A DNA stretch of 5,869 nt from an uncultured Persicitalea sp. (GCA_950075905.1 CATMVR010000355.1:1-5869), one strand, 5' to 3'; shown: positions 1-5,418, counted from the stretch's first letter. Program-made: numbers and translations. Notes: generated by a model not told the origin, from the letters alone.

Positions 1-1
1 C

Positions 2-913
2 CCGGCGCTGGTCAATGCCTACGGGGTAGATGGTTTTACGATTTCCGGGCAAGGTACCATTGACGGCAACGGCCTCAAATACTGGGAGGCGTTCTGGCAG
101 CGGCGCAAGGAAAATCCGCAGTGTACCAACCTGGAAGTTTCACGGCCGCGGCTGGTGTTTGTCTGGAACAGCAACAACGTACAGGTCCAGGACGTGAAGC
201 TGCACAACGCCGGCTTCTGGACCAGCCACTACTACAAGTGCGACAACGTCAAGATTATGGACCTGCACATTTCGTCGCCCCATGCGCCCGTCAAAGCCCC
301 CAGTACCGACGCCATTGATATTGATGCCTGCAACAACGTACTGATTCGGGGTTGCTACATGTCGGTCAATGACGACGCCATTGCCCTCAAAGGCGGCAAG
401 GGGCCCTGGGCTGATACGGATACGGCCAACGGCGCCAATACCAACATCCTGATCGAAAACTGTGAGTTTGGCTTTTGCCACGCAGCCCTCACCTGCGGCA
501 GCGAAGCCATTCACAACAAAAACATTGTGATGCGCAATTGCCACGTCAACGAGGCTATGCGGGTACTGTGGCTCAAAATGCGGCCCGATACCCCGCAGAA
601 GTACGAGTACATCACCGTAGAAAACGTTACTGGTCAGGCCCACAGCCTGATTTACGTGAAGCCCTGGACGCAGTTTTTTGACCTCAAAGGCCGAAAGGAG
701 GTACCTCTTTCCTTCTCAGAGCATATTACGCTGCGTAACATCGACATGAAGTGCAATATCTTTTTTGATATCGCCATTACCCAATACGACAAGCTGGCTC
801 AGTTTGATTTTGAGAATTTGAAAATAGAAGCCAAAAACGCGGCCTACGACAAGAGCATCATCAACGGCCTGGCTCTTAACAATGTAATGGTGAACGGGAA
901 GGTCATCCAATGA
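2..913 (+). CDS. Glycoside hydrolase family 28 (polygalacturonase-like), 5' end missing
   Basis: This is the C-terminal 303 residues of a GH28 enzyme. The frame is open from the window edge to TGA at 911-913, so the start and any signal peptide lie outside. GH28 enzymes hydrolyse alpha-galacturonosyl links in pectin by inversion on a right-handed beta-helix. Visible landmarks are the early GxGTIDGNG turn, STDAIDID (Asp at 308-310, equivalent to canonical NTD), NDDAIALK (paired Asp at 371-376), CHAALTCGSE (His at 479-481, equivalent to GHGGVVIGSE of exo-acting bacterial members), and RVLWLK (Lys at 575-577, equivalent to RGLRIK). Repeated N-I-x-I-x-N-C rungs fit the beta-helix. The three acidic residues, the His and the Lys are kept, but the Arg of RIK is Trp and the Gly residues flanking the His are Cys and Ala. 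The family call is firm; the exact pectin substrate (homogalacturonan or rhamnogalacturonan) cannot be decided. The protein is probably periplasmic or secreted. Confidence 0.93.
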   Translation, partial: PALVNAYGVDGFTISGQGTIDGNGLKYWEAFWQRRKENPQCTNLEVSRPRLVFVWNSNNVQVQDVKLHNAGFWTSHYYKCDNVKIMDLHISSPHAPVKAPSTDAIDIDACNNVLIRGCYMSVNDDAIALKGGKGPWADTDTANGANTNILIENCEFGFCHAALTCGSEAIHNKNIVMRNCHVNEAMRVLWLKMRPDTPQKYEYITVENVTGQAHSLIYVKPWTQFFDLKGRKEVPLSFSEHITLRNIDMKCNIFFDIAITQYDKLAQFDFENLKIEAKNAAYDKSIINGLALNNVMVNGKVIQ

Positions 914-963
914 GCAGCCGGTAAGCCGATCTCGTAGCCTCGTACCCTGCCTGCATGAAGGAG

Positions 964-1041
964 GACTTGTCAGCTTTGGCCGACATTTGTTCAGAACCCA
1001 AACCGAAATTTTGACATTGTAAGACATTTTGTCAGAGACAA
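964..1041 (+). promoter_or_regulatory. Cluster of GAC(ATT)nGTC repeats upstream of hsp20, possible activator sites
   Basis: Four related sites lie in 78 bases: GACTTGTCAG (964-973), GACATTTGTTCAG (982-994), GACATTGTAA (1013-1022) and GACATTTTGTCAG (1023-1035). The last overlaps a perfect palindrome, TTGTC-AGA-GACAA (1029-1041). The third and fourth are tandem at exactly 10 bp, and the second starts 31 bp before the third, so three copies lie on roughly one face of the helix. They sit about 35-110 bases upstream of the candidate -24 element of hsp20, where enhancer-binding activators of sigma-54 usually bind. The repeats are seen directly; the binding role is inferred. Confidence 0.4.
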
Positions 1042-1070
1042 CCCTCTACTAGTAAGCACTTTATACCTTT

Positions 1071-1086
1071 TGGCACGCCCTTTTCT
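1071..1086 (+). promoter_or_regulatory. Candidate sigma-54 (-24/-12) promoter of hsp20
   Basis: TGGCACG (1071-1077) is an exact match to the -24 half of the sigma-54 consensus. After four bases comes TTTCT (1082-1086), which matches TTGC[A/T] except for T in place of G at the -13 position. The GG to -12 C spacing is the correct one. Transcription would start near 1097, giving a leader of about 43 bases that carries the strong ribosome binding site. The -13 mismatch is the weak point, since that G is normally well conserved. No good Bacteroidota housekeeping promoter (TTTG ... TAnnTTTG) was found in the same interval; the nearest is the off-register TACCTTTTG at 1064-1072. Confidence 0.45.
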
Positions 1087-1127
1087 TGTGAACATTATGT
1101 ATAGTTAAACATGTCAAACTTTCAAAA

Positions 1128-1135
1128 AAGGAGGT
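1128..1135 (+). promoter_or_regulatory. Unusually strong Shine-Dalgarno of hsp20
   Basis: AAGGAGGT is complementary to the 16S rRNA 3' end and lies four bases before the ATG at 1140. It fixes the start of the hsp20 gene. None of the leftward genes with a visible start has a comparable site, so it stands out in a group where Shine-Dalgarno use is generally weak. Confidence 0.85.
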
Positions 1136-1139
1136 AGTT

Positions 1140-1601
1140 ATGTCACTTACAAAGTTCAATGGAAATGGAACCCTTCCAAGTCTGCTGGATGATTTTGTTG
1201 GTAAAGACATGGAAGATCTTCAAACCTGGAGCTGGCCTTTGATGTCGCGCTCGCGGGTAGGTAGTGTGGTACCCTCGGTGAATATCCGGGAAGACAACGA
1301 CAATTTCTATCTGGAAGTAGCGGCTCCGGGCATGAAAAAGAAAGATTTCAACATCATGCTCGACAACGGTCGCCTGACGATCTCGACGGAACGCAAGGAG
1401 GAGCACGAAGAAAAGGGTAAGGGCGACCGCTACATGAAGCGGGAGTTTAGCTATCACTCATTTTCGCGCTCGTTCTGGCTGCCCGATACTTGCGAGCAGG
1501 AGCAGATCGAAGCCCGGTACACCGACGGCGTGCTACACGTGACGGTTCCCAAAAAAGAGGAAGCCAAACCCAAGGCTCCCCGGCAAATCAAGATAAACTA
1601 A
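1140..1601 (+). CDS. hsp20: Small heat-shock protein, Hsp20/alpha-crystallin family
   Basis: The product is a 153-residue ATP-independent holdase chaperone that binds unfolding proteins in the cytoplasm and keeps them refoldable for DnaK/ClpB. Residues 1-44 are the variable N-terminal arm, rich in Phe, Leu and Trp. Residues 45-137 form the alpha-crystallin domain, opening with PSVNIRED, passing EVAAPGMKKKDF (59-70) and GRLTIS (77-82), and closing with the hallmark A-x3-D-GVLHV (125-134). The C-terminal IKI (150-152) is the I-x-I/V anchor used in oligomer assembly. The length is typical of the bacterial class. The ATG at 1140 is chosen because a near-perfect Shine-Dalgarno precedes it. The gene appears monocistronic, with its own promoter region (914-1139) and a strong terminator 9 bases after the stop. 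No CIRCE element is visible; sigma-54 control is suggested instead. Confidence 0.97.
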   Translation: MSLTKFNGNGTLPSLLDDFVGKDMEDLQTWSWPLMSRSRVGSVVPSVNIREDNDNFYLEVAAPGMKKKDFNIMLDNGRLTISTERKEEHEEKGKGDRYMKREFSYHSFSRSFWLPDTCEQEQIEARYTDGVLHVTVPKKEEAKPKAPRQIKIN

Positions 1602-1610
1602 TTAGCGGGC

Positions 1611-1650
1611 AACAAAAAAGGTCCTGGCAGATGCCAGGACCTTTTTTGTT
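1611..1650. terminator. Bidirectional intrinsic terminator between convergent genes
   Basis: This is a perfect 19-bp inverted repeat (1611-1629 and 1632-1650) around GA. The core stem is GGTCCTGGC/GCCAGGACC with an AGAT loop, flanked by A6 on the left and T6 on the right, so it gives a GC hairpin plus U-tract on both strands. It lies between the hsp20 stop (1601) and the leftward gene's stop (1669), and can serve both. Confidence 0.93.
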
Positions 1651-1668
1651 GTGGGAGGGCATTGCCCA

Positions 1669-1938
1669 TCAAAGCTCCACATAGTTTTCCGCATCTTCCG
1701 TCGATTTGGTCACAATGTCGGTAATGGTAACCTTACTCAGCAGATTTTCAAATGTAGAGTCGCGTTGGCTTTTGGACTCGAATTTGATATGCAGCATGTT
1801 TTTCGTATCAAGTTCTATGTAAATCACGGGCAGGCCGTCCTCGCTATCTTCGGTAGCTTCGTCGGCTTTCCACATCCTGATGATGTAGTCCATATTGTAC
1901 ACTTCGTTCTCTCCGTCAATTCTCAGGTAATTTGCCAT
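1669..1938 (-). CDS. Unrecognised small acidic protein (89 residues)
   Basis: I do not recognise the family. The product is strongly acidic (about 20 Asp/Glu against 9 Lys/Arg), has no Cys, no signal peptide and no membrane helix, so it is probably a soluble cytoplasmic protein. Residues 1-24 (MANYLRIDGENEVYN...RMWK) and 36-54 (PVIYIELDTKNMLHIKF) look like short beta-strands around an acidic loop (25-35), followed by a probable helix (55-68, with a QRDSTFENLL core) and a last strand (70-77). That order suggests a compact alpha/beta fold. An in-frame TTG at 1966-1968 would add ten residues, but the ATG at 1936-1938 is preferred because the added segment (NQPFITTIR) is featureless and TTG starts are rare. 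The gene converges on hsp20 and shares its terminator; there is no Shine-Dalgarno. Confidence 0.75.
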   Translation of the reverse strand: MANYLRIDGENEVYNMDYIIRMWKADEATEDSEDGLPVIYIELDTKNMLHIKFESKSQRDSTFENLLSKVTITDIVTKSTEDAENYVEL

Positions 1939-2160
1939 ACGTATTGTAGTGATGAATGGTTGATTCAATTCTGATGTACCACATACTTATGAAAAAAGAA
2001 TGCCGAACTCATGCCTGAGATATAATCTTCAATACAGCCGCGCATTGGCTGTTTTGCAGGTGGGGCGCCGGATGGGGCATTTCCTGGCGGAGGTCCACTT
2101 ATGCTGATATAAGTACCCAGCTATGTACTGTGATATTCACACTATTTTTTGCTGGCGGCT

Positions 2161-2403
2161 TCATTTTTTGCACTCACCATTATAAGATACGCTAACGCCG
2201 TAAGCCTGGGCATAGCAGGCGTTTGCGTATGTTTTGTTGTTACATCCGCATACCGGGTCGTAAATCTCGATACAGGCTACTCCTTCTTTCCAGGCTTTCT
2301 CCTGGCAATCTGCTGTTCTCTCCTGAGTGGTAACTTCGTCGCCCTTTTCACAACCAAGGATCATCGCTGCCGGAATCATAAGTATCAACAATCTTTTTTT
2401 CAT
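2161..2403 (-). CDS. Kazal-type protease inhibitor-like lipoprotein
   Basis: This is an 80-residue protein with a lysine-arginine start and a hydrophobic stretch ending in the lipobox ILGC (Cys18), so it should be lipid-anchored in the envelope. The rest carries one Kazal-like domain with cysteines at 33, 44, 52, 54, 63 and 78 and the signature YDPVCGCNNKTYANAC (48-63). The spacings Cys44-Cys52 (8) and Cys52-Cys63 (11) match Kazal cysteines II-III and III-IV. The usual Cys V, three residues after Cys63, is absent (Gln66), while an extra Cys sits at 54, which would keep three disulfides by a shifted pairing. By alignment with ovomucoid third domains the P1 residue would be Glu46. Kazal domains block serine proteases by a substrate-like loop; inhibition by this protein is inferred. 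It probably guards the cell surface or is a small structural lipoprotein. The ATG at 2401-2403 begins a normal signal sequence. Confidence 0.88.
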   Translation of the reverse strand: MKKRLLILMIPAAMILGCEKGDEVTTQERTADCQEKAWKEGVACIEIYDPVCGCNNKTYANACYAQAYGVSVSYNGECKK

Positions 2404-2496
2404 GACCTAAGAATTTCATGGTAAAACATACCCCTAAGATCAATAAAAGGCGTAAAAGGTTGGAACGGCAAGTAGGGTATGCCTAGTGTTTTCATT

Positions 2497-4020
2497 TCAG
2501 AGAGTCATGTACAGCAAAATATCCCAGAGGAGCTTTACAGACATTACAAAGCCGTTATTTCTTGAATGGATTCTTTGCTTTATCCCGTTCACCTCTTCTT
2601 CGTTCAGGTACATACCTCTGTACAGGAGGCCATGCACCTTTGTCAGATTAGCAATATTTTGTATAGGGTTGTCTGTCAACAGGATCAGATCGGCAACTTT
2701 TCCCTCTTCAACTGTTCCGTACTCTTTATCGGCGCGATAGTACTCGGCGGGGTAGCGGGAAGCGGTTCTTAGTACTTCATAATTTGACAACCCCGCATTC
2801 GAGAGTTCCTGCAATTCATCTATCAGTGAAGTCCCGGGGAGTTCAGGCAGGTCAGAGCCTGCCAGGATTTTGATACCCGACTCGCTCGCCATTTTGGAAA
2901 TTTCAAGGCCCTTTTTATAGATATCGAAGTACACCTTTCTGCCCAGTTGGGTAGTATCCTCCTGCAATGTCGCATCCAAATCTTCAAACGATAAGAATCT
3001 CAGAATCGGGTTGATACTATCGTATCTGGCTCTGAACGGCTCATCCCCCGCCAGGGCATCAGCCTTTCTGGTAAGGTGCGTAGGGCAGTAGTAGGTACTG
3101 TTTTTTTGTAATGCTTCCAGATTTGCCGCCAACAGCCGGGGATCGTGCTGATCGAGTATCTGTTTTCGCAAAGCAGTGTTGTCCATACTGCCAGGAGTAT
3201 GGCTATTCCTGTAAGCTTCCGCGCCAACGAAGCTGTCCCAGAGTAAAAACCGGGCATGTTCCAAGCTCTTCATGCCGACATTGGCTGCTTCTATGGTACT
3301 CACCCGAAGGGGTTTGTGGCCTGCCACCTCTATTCCGGCCAGTTTTGCTTCCTTCAACAGCGTGAAAAATGCCTCCCGGGGGATGTTGTTGTAGGCCTTG
3401 ATCATCGTTACACCCTGCGCTTTCAGATGTTCAACCAGCTTCTTGGCCTGTTTGCTGTTTGCACAATTGAAGTACTCAGGCGAGCCGTCAAACATTGCAT
3501 TCGGGCCCTCCACCGCAAAACTGGGTATGTCATGCACAAGCGGTCCCAGTACTTCCAGATCCATTACTTTTCTGTTCCACTCCCTGATTCGTTCGGGAGT
3601 GGTGGCAAAGTGATCCCTGTCGGTATACGCTCCCCGCATGTCGCGGACATGCATTACGCCATTTGCTACAAACTGAGCATAAGCACTTTGGGGAGATAGC
3701 GTGGTCAGGTGCGTATGCATATCCCACAGAGCCGGAATCAAATACTTACCCGTACCATCAACAGAATTATATTCGTCACTAACTGCCGTTACTGGCTCCG
3801 AATGAATTTCTCTGATCCTGCCTCCGGCAATGAGCACAAACTGATTTTGCAGGATAGTATCGTTCTTTAAGTCAACGATACTCATGTTCTCAATCACTAG
3901 TTGAGAATAGCGCTTTTCGGGAAAATCAATTTTTGGAAAAGGTACAAAGACAGCTGCCAGAAATGAGATGAAAGCTATAAGTACCACTACCAGTGCGTGT
4001 CTGAAAATTTTTCTTTTCAT
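2497..4020 (-). CDS. Membrane-anchored amidohydrolase-family protein (imidazolonepropionase/prolidase-like)
   Basis: The product is 507 residues with an uncleaved-looking hydrophobic helix at 9-26, then a small beta-domain (40-95) leading into the metallo-hydrolase barrel. Metal and catalytic residues of the amidohydrolase superfamily are all visible: H102 and H104 in DMHTHL, K208 in MIKAY (carboxylated bridging Lys), H235 in AGHKPL, H255 in LEHARF and D390 in AGSDLPELPG. This set fits binuclear-site members related to imidazolonepropionase and Xaa-Pro dipeptidases (COG1228). The end of the barrel is followed by GTVEEGKVADLILL (435-448), typical of these enzymes, and a hydrophobic tail FVMSVKLLWDILLY (491-504). 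It is likely active on the periplasmic side, hydrolysing a cyclic amide, a peptide or a related bond; the substrate cannot be read from sequence. The ATG at 4018-4020 gives a complete N-terminal anchor. A 93-base gap separates it from the Kazal gene, so joint transcription is possible but unproven. Confidence 0.92.
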   Translation of the reverse strand: MKRKIFRHALVVVLIAFISFLAAVFVPFPKIDFPEKRYSQLVIENMSIVDLKNDTILQNQFVLIAGGRIREIHSEPVTAVSDEYNSVDGTGKYLIPALWDMHTHLTTLSPQSAYAQFVANGVMHVRDMRGAYTDRDHFATTPERIREWNRKVMDLEVLGPLVHDIPSFAVEGPNAMFDGSPEYFNCANSKQAKKLVEHLKAQGVTMIKAYNNIPREAFFTLLKEAKLAGIEVAGHKPLRVSTIEAANVGMKSLEHARFLLWDSFVGAEAYRNSHTPGSMDNTALRKQILDQHDPRLLAANLEALQKNSTYYCPTHLTRKADALAGDEPFRARYDSINPILRFLSFEDLDATLQEDTTQLGRKVYFDIYKKGLEISKMASESGIKILAGSDLPELPGTSLIDELQELSNAGLSNYEVLRTASRYPAEYYRADKEYGTVEEGKVADLILLTDNPIQNIANLTKVHGLLYRGMYLNEEEVNGIKQRIHSRNNGFVMSVKLLWDILLYMTL

Positions 4021-4045
4021 TAGTGGTCTAACCCCCTATTTCCTG

Positions 4046-4075
4046 GAATCGGATTCTACAAACTTGGTACAAGTT
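4046..4075 (-). promoter_or_regulatory. Two adjacent palindromes upstream of the amidohydrolase gene, possible operator
   Basis: GAATC-G-GATTC (4046-4056) and AACTTG-GTA-CAAGTT (4061-4075) are perfect inverted repeats four bases apart, 26-55 bases before the amidohydrolase ATG. The position and symmetry suit binding by a dimeric regulator. No regulator gene is in the window, and no clear TAnnTTTG promoter was seen here. Confidence 0.35.
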
Positions 4076-4223
4076 AACACTCTTTGACTGACCTTAAAAC
4101 TCGAACCTAGTGAAAGCGGGGGAATTTTCCGAACATACCTTTTCCCATATCAGGGTTACCCACCGACACAAGGGAATCTTCAACGCAGGCAAGCCTTACG
4201 GTACGCAAACGAAAAAAGGCAGC

Positions 4224-4409
4224 TTAGACTGTCAGATTGGCCAGGGAGTCCCATACGCCAAACACTTTGAGCAGCCAGATTACCAAAATAATCACTACCA
4301 CGGCGTTGAGAATACGCTTGATGGTAGCCTGCATGGGTATGTAGGTGTTGACCAGCCAAAGGAGAACACCTACCACCAGAATGACGGCAAGGATAGTAAG
4401 AAGTGGCAT
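4224..4409 (-). CDS. Thivi_2564-type small membrane protein (61 residues)
   Basis: This is a complete tiny membrane protein with two helices: residues 3-20 (LLTILAVILVV...) and 34-52 (AVVVIILVIWLLKVFGV), joined by a loop with NTYIPMQATIKR (21-32). The pattern MPLLTIL...W-L-V-N-x-Y-I-P-M...I-K-x-I-L-N is what I know from the Thivi_2564 family of short conserved membrane proteins, found widely in Bacteroidota and Proteobacteria and of unknown function. Lys31 and Arg32 in the connecting loop suggest that the loop faces the cytoplasm. The ATG at 4407-4409 follows an A-rich, Shine-Dalgarno-free leader. It lies alone, 155 bases after the thioredoxin-fold gene and 203 bases before the amidohydrolase gene. 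Confidence 0.88.
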   Translation of the reverse strand: MPLLTILAVILVVGVLLWLVNTYIPMQATIKRILNAVVVIILVIWLLKVFGVWDSLANLTV

Positions 4410-4460
4410 AATTTTGGGTTTTTATTAAATGTAGAATTGAGTATTCAACAGATAAGTGCT

Positions 4461-4489
4461 TATAAATACCGTACCTGACTACCTCCAAA
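4461..4489 (-). promoter_or_regulatory. Candidate promoter of the 61-residue membrane protein gene
   Basis: On the minus strand TTTG (4486-4489) is followed after 17 bases by TATTTATA (4461-4468), which resembles the Bacteroidota TTTG ... TAnnTTTG arrangement but matches the -7 box only partly. The predicted leader is about 45 bases. Confidence 0.3.
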
Positions 4490-4564
4490 CAGCAGGTTTT
4501 GACTCCGCAGTGCTATTTTTGCCAGAATTATGCCCACTTTCAATACAAAATCAGTTATCTGGCG

Positions 4565-5299
4565 CTACTTTTTCAAATACTCTTCCAATACCAAAACAGA
4601 TTCTCTTTCCACAATAGCAAGCAGGGTACCCTCCGGCCCGATGAGCAGGTACGAAGGAGTTCTGAACATGCCGTAGCGGTTTTTGAAGCCGGTGGACTCG
4701 GGGATGGGCACAAACCCCAGGTTCATTTCTTTCATCGCTTTCAGGCACTCCTCCTGCGTAGCAAGCGACGTACCCAGCGATACCAGCTTTACCTTCTTTT
4801 CTTTTGCTTTGTCCAGCAGGGCATTGATCTCTTCCGTCTGGTTTACTCCCAGGTAGGGATTTTCCAGCTTATTCCAGAAGCTCAACAGCACGTACTTGCC
4901 TTTCAGCTTATCTGAGCGGTACGTTTTGCCATCGGCTCCCTGCATCACAAAGGGCAGAACGGGCTGGCCGATTTCCGGCTTTTTGTGGTCGTTGGCCAAA
5001 AAGGGGTGCCCTGCTTCCAGTTCCTCTTTTGTGCGCTTACGGAGCACGTAGAAAGCTGGTTTGCCGGTTTCGTCAATTTCTGTAACAAGAGTATAGATGC
5101 GGGGGGGCTGATTGAGCAGGCTTACCATCTCGTCAAATGGCAGCTTTCGGCCGGTTTCCTTGTCATAAATGATGGAATTTTCGTCAATTGTCATTTTCCG
5201 GCTGACGATTTTTTCCATCCGGTAACCGGTAGTTTGCGCCGACAAAACCGGACATAAAGCCACAAGGCATATCAGAAGCAGTAACAGGCGTGGGAGCAT
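4565..5299 (-). CDS. Secreted thioredoxin-fold (TlpA/AhpC-TSA-like) protein without CXXC
   Basis: The product is 244 residues with a cleavable signal peptide, leucine-rich at 5-15 and a likely signal peptidase I site after LSA (19-21). Residues 26-105 form an N-terminal domain I cannot place. Residues 108-244 are a thioredoxin-like fold: KPEIGQPVLPF (107-117), DGKTYRSDKLKGKYVLLSFW (123-142), a helix, a strand with VKLVSLG (170-176), and the cis-Pro segment RTPSYLLIGPEGTLLAIV (213-230). In TlpA-type proteins FW is followed by A-x-W-C-x-x-C; here it reads FWNKLENPYLG (141-151), so both active-site cysteines are missing. The only Cys in the mature chain is C185. It cannot work as an ordinary disulfide reductase; a binding or scaffold role is inferred. 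An upstream in-frame TTG (5342-5344) would place 15 odd residues before the signal peptide and is rejected in favour of the ATG at 5297-5299. Confidence 0.85.
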   Translation of the reverse strand: MLPRLLLLLICLVALCPVLSAQTTGYRMEKIVSRKMTIDENSIIYDKETGRKLPFDEMVSLLNQPPRIYTLVTEIDETGKPAFYVLRKRTKEELEAGHPFLANDHKKPEIGQPVLPFVMQGADGKTYRSDKLKGKYVLLSFWNKLENPYLGVNQTEEINALLDKAKEKKVKLVSLGTSLATQEECLKAMKEMNLGFVPIPESTGFKNRYGMFRTPSYLLIGPEGTLLAIVERESVLVLEEYLKK

Positions 5300-5313
5300 A
5301 GCGTTTTTATTGA

Positions 5314-5345
5314 TAAATGTATGGGGGTTTGGGCATACTAACAAG
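5314..5345 (-). promoter_or_regulatory. Candidate promoter of the thioredoxin-fold gene
   Basis: On the minus strand CTTG (5342-5345) is followed after 20 bases by TACATTTA (5314-5321), one mismatch from the Bacteroidota -7 box TAnnTTTG. It lies just after the terminator at 5360-5400 in the direction of transcription, as expected if the gene starts a new transcript. The leader would be very short, about 8-10 bases. Confidence 0.4.
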
Positions 5346-5359
5346 CGAAAGGCTCAGGA

Positions 5360-5400
5360 TACCAAAAAAGTCAGCCCCGGCGGGGCTGACTTTTTTGGTA
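5360..5400 (-). terminator. Intrinsic terminator of the DUF4142 gene
   Basis: A perfect 19-bp inverted repeat (5360-5378 and 5382-5400) surrounds a GGC loop. The core stem is GTCAGCCCC/GGGGCTGAC with A6 and T6 flanks, so it can work on both strands. It starts 18 bases after the DUF4142 stop codon and insulates that gene from the thioredoxin-fold gene. Confidence 0.93.
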
Positions 5401-5418
5401 GTGGATAGTATGTCGTTG

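Noticed and set aside
140..643. Long open frame of 167 codons on the minus strand across the GH28 gene
   Set aside because: It is antisense to a clear GH28 enzyme with intact motifs; the translation shows no recognisable family and has no separate regulatory signals.
914..1139. CIRCE or HAIR-type heat-shock operator in front of hsp20
   Set aside because: Neither TTAGCACTC-N9-GAGTGCTAA nor CTTGAGT-N7-ACTCAAG, nor close variants, is present.
2034..2052. ACAGCC-N7-GGCTGT hairpin followed by TTT on the plus strand
   Set aside because: The stem is six pairs with a short T run, and it points away from the gene it would terminate (the leftward Kazal gene). The interval 1939-2160 otherwise shows nothing clear.
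2097..2114. ACTTAT-N6-ATAAGT inverted repeat downstream of the Kazal gene
   Set aside because: It is AT-rich with six pairs and no T-tract; weak as a terminator and likely by chance.
2427..2481. CATACCC ... GGGTATG inverted repeat between the amidohydrolase and Kazal genes
   Set aside because: Seven-base arms separated by 41 bases are too weak to support a structure or a binding site.
3256..3699. Open frame of 147 codons on the plus strand inside the amidohydrolase gene
   Set aside because: It is a shadow of a gene whose metal-binding residues are all intact; its composition is irregular (many Cys, His, Phe) and it has no ribosome binding site.
4110..4478. Open frame of 122 codons on the plus strand covering the 61-residue membrane gene and its flanks
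   Set aside because: The opposite strand encodes a recognisable two-helix membrane protein; the plus-strand product is low-complexity and hydrophilic, without family resemblance.
4520..4564. GCCAGA ... TCTGGC inverted repeat after the thioredoxin-fold gene
   Set aside because: Six-base arms with a loop of over 30 bases and no T-tract on the relevant strand; not a credible terminator.
5101..5107. Run of seven G as a possible phase-variation tract in the thioredoxin-fold gene
   Set aside because: The run is short, encodes an ordinary Pro-Pro-Arg stretch in frame, and there is no sign of an alternative reading frame.
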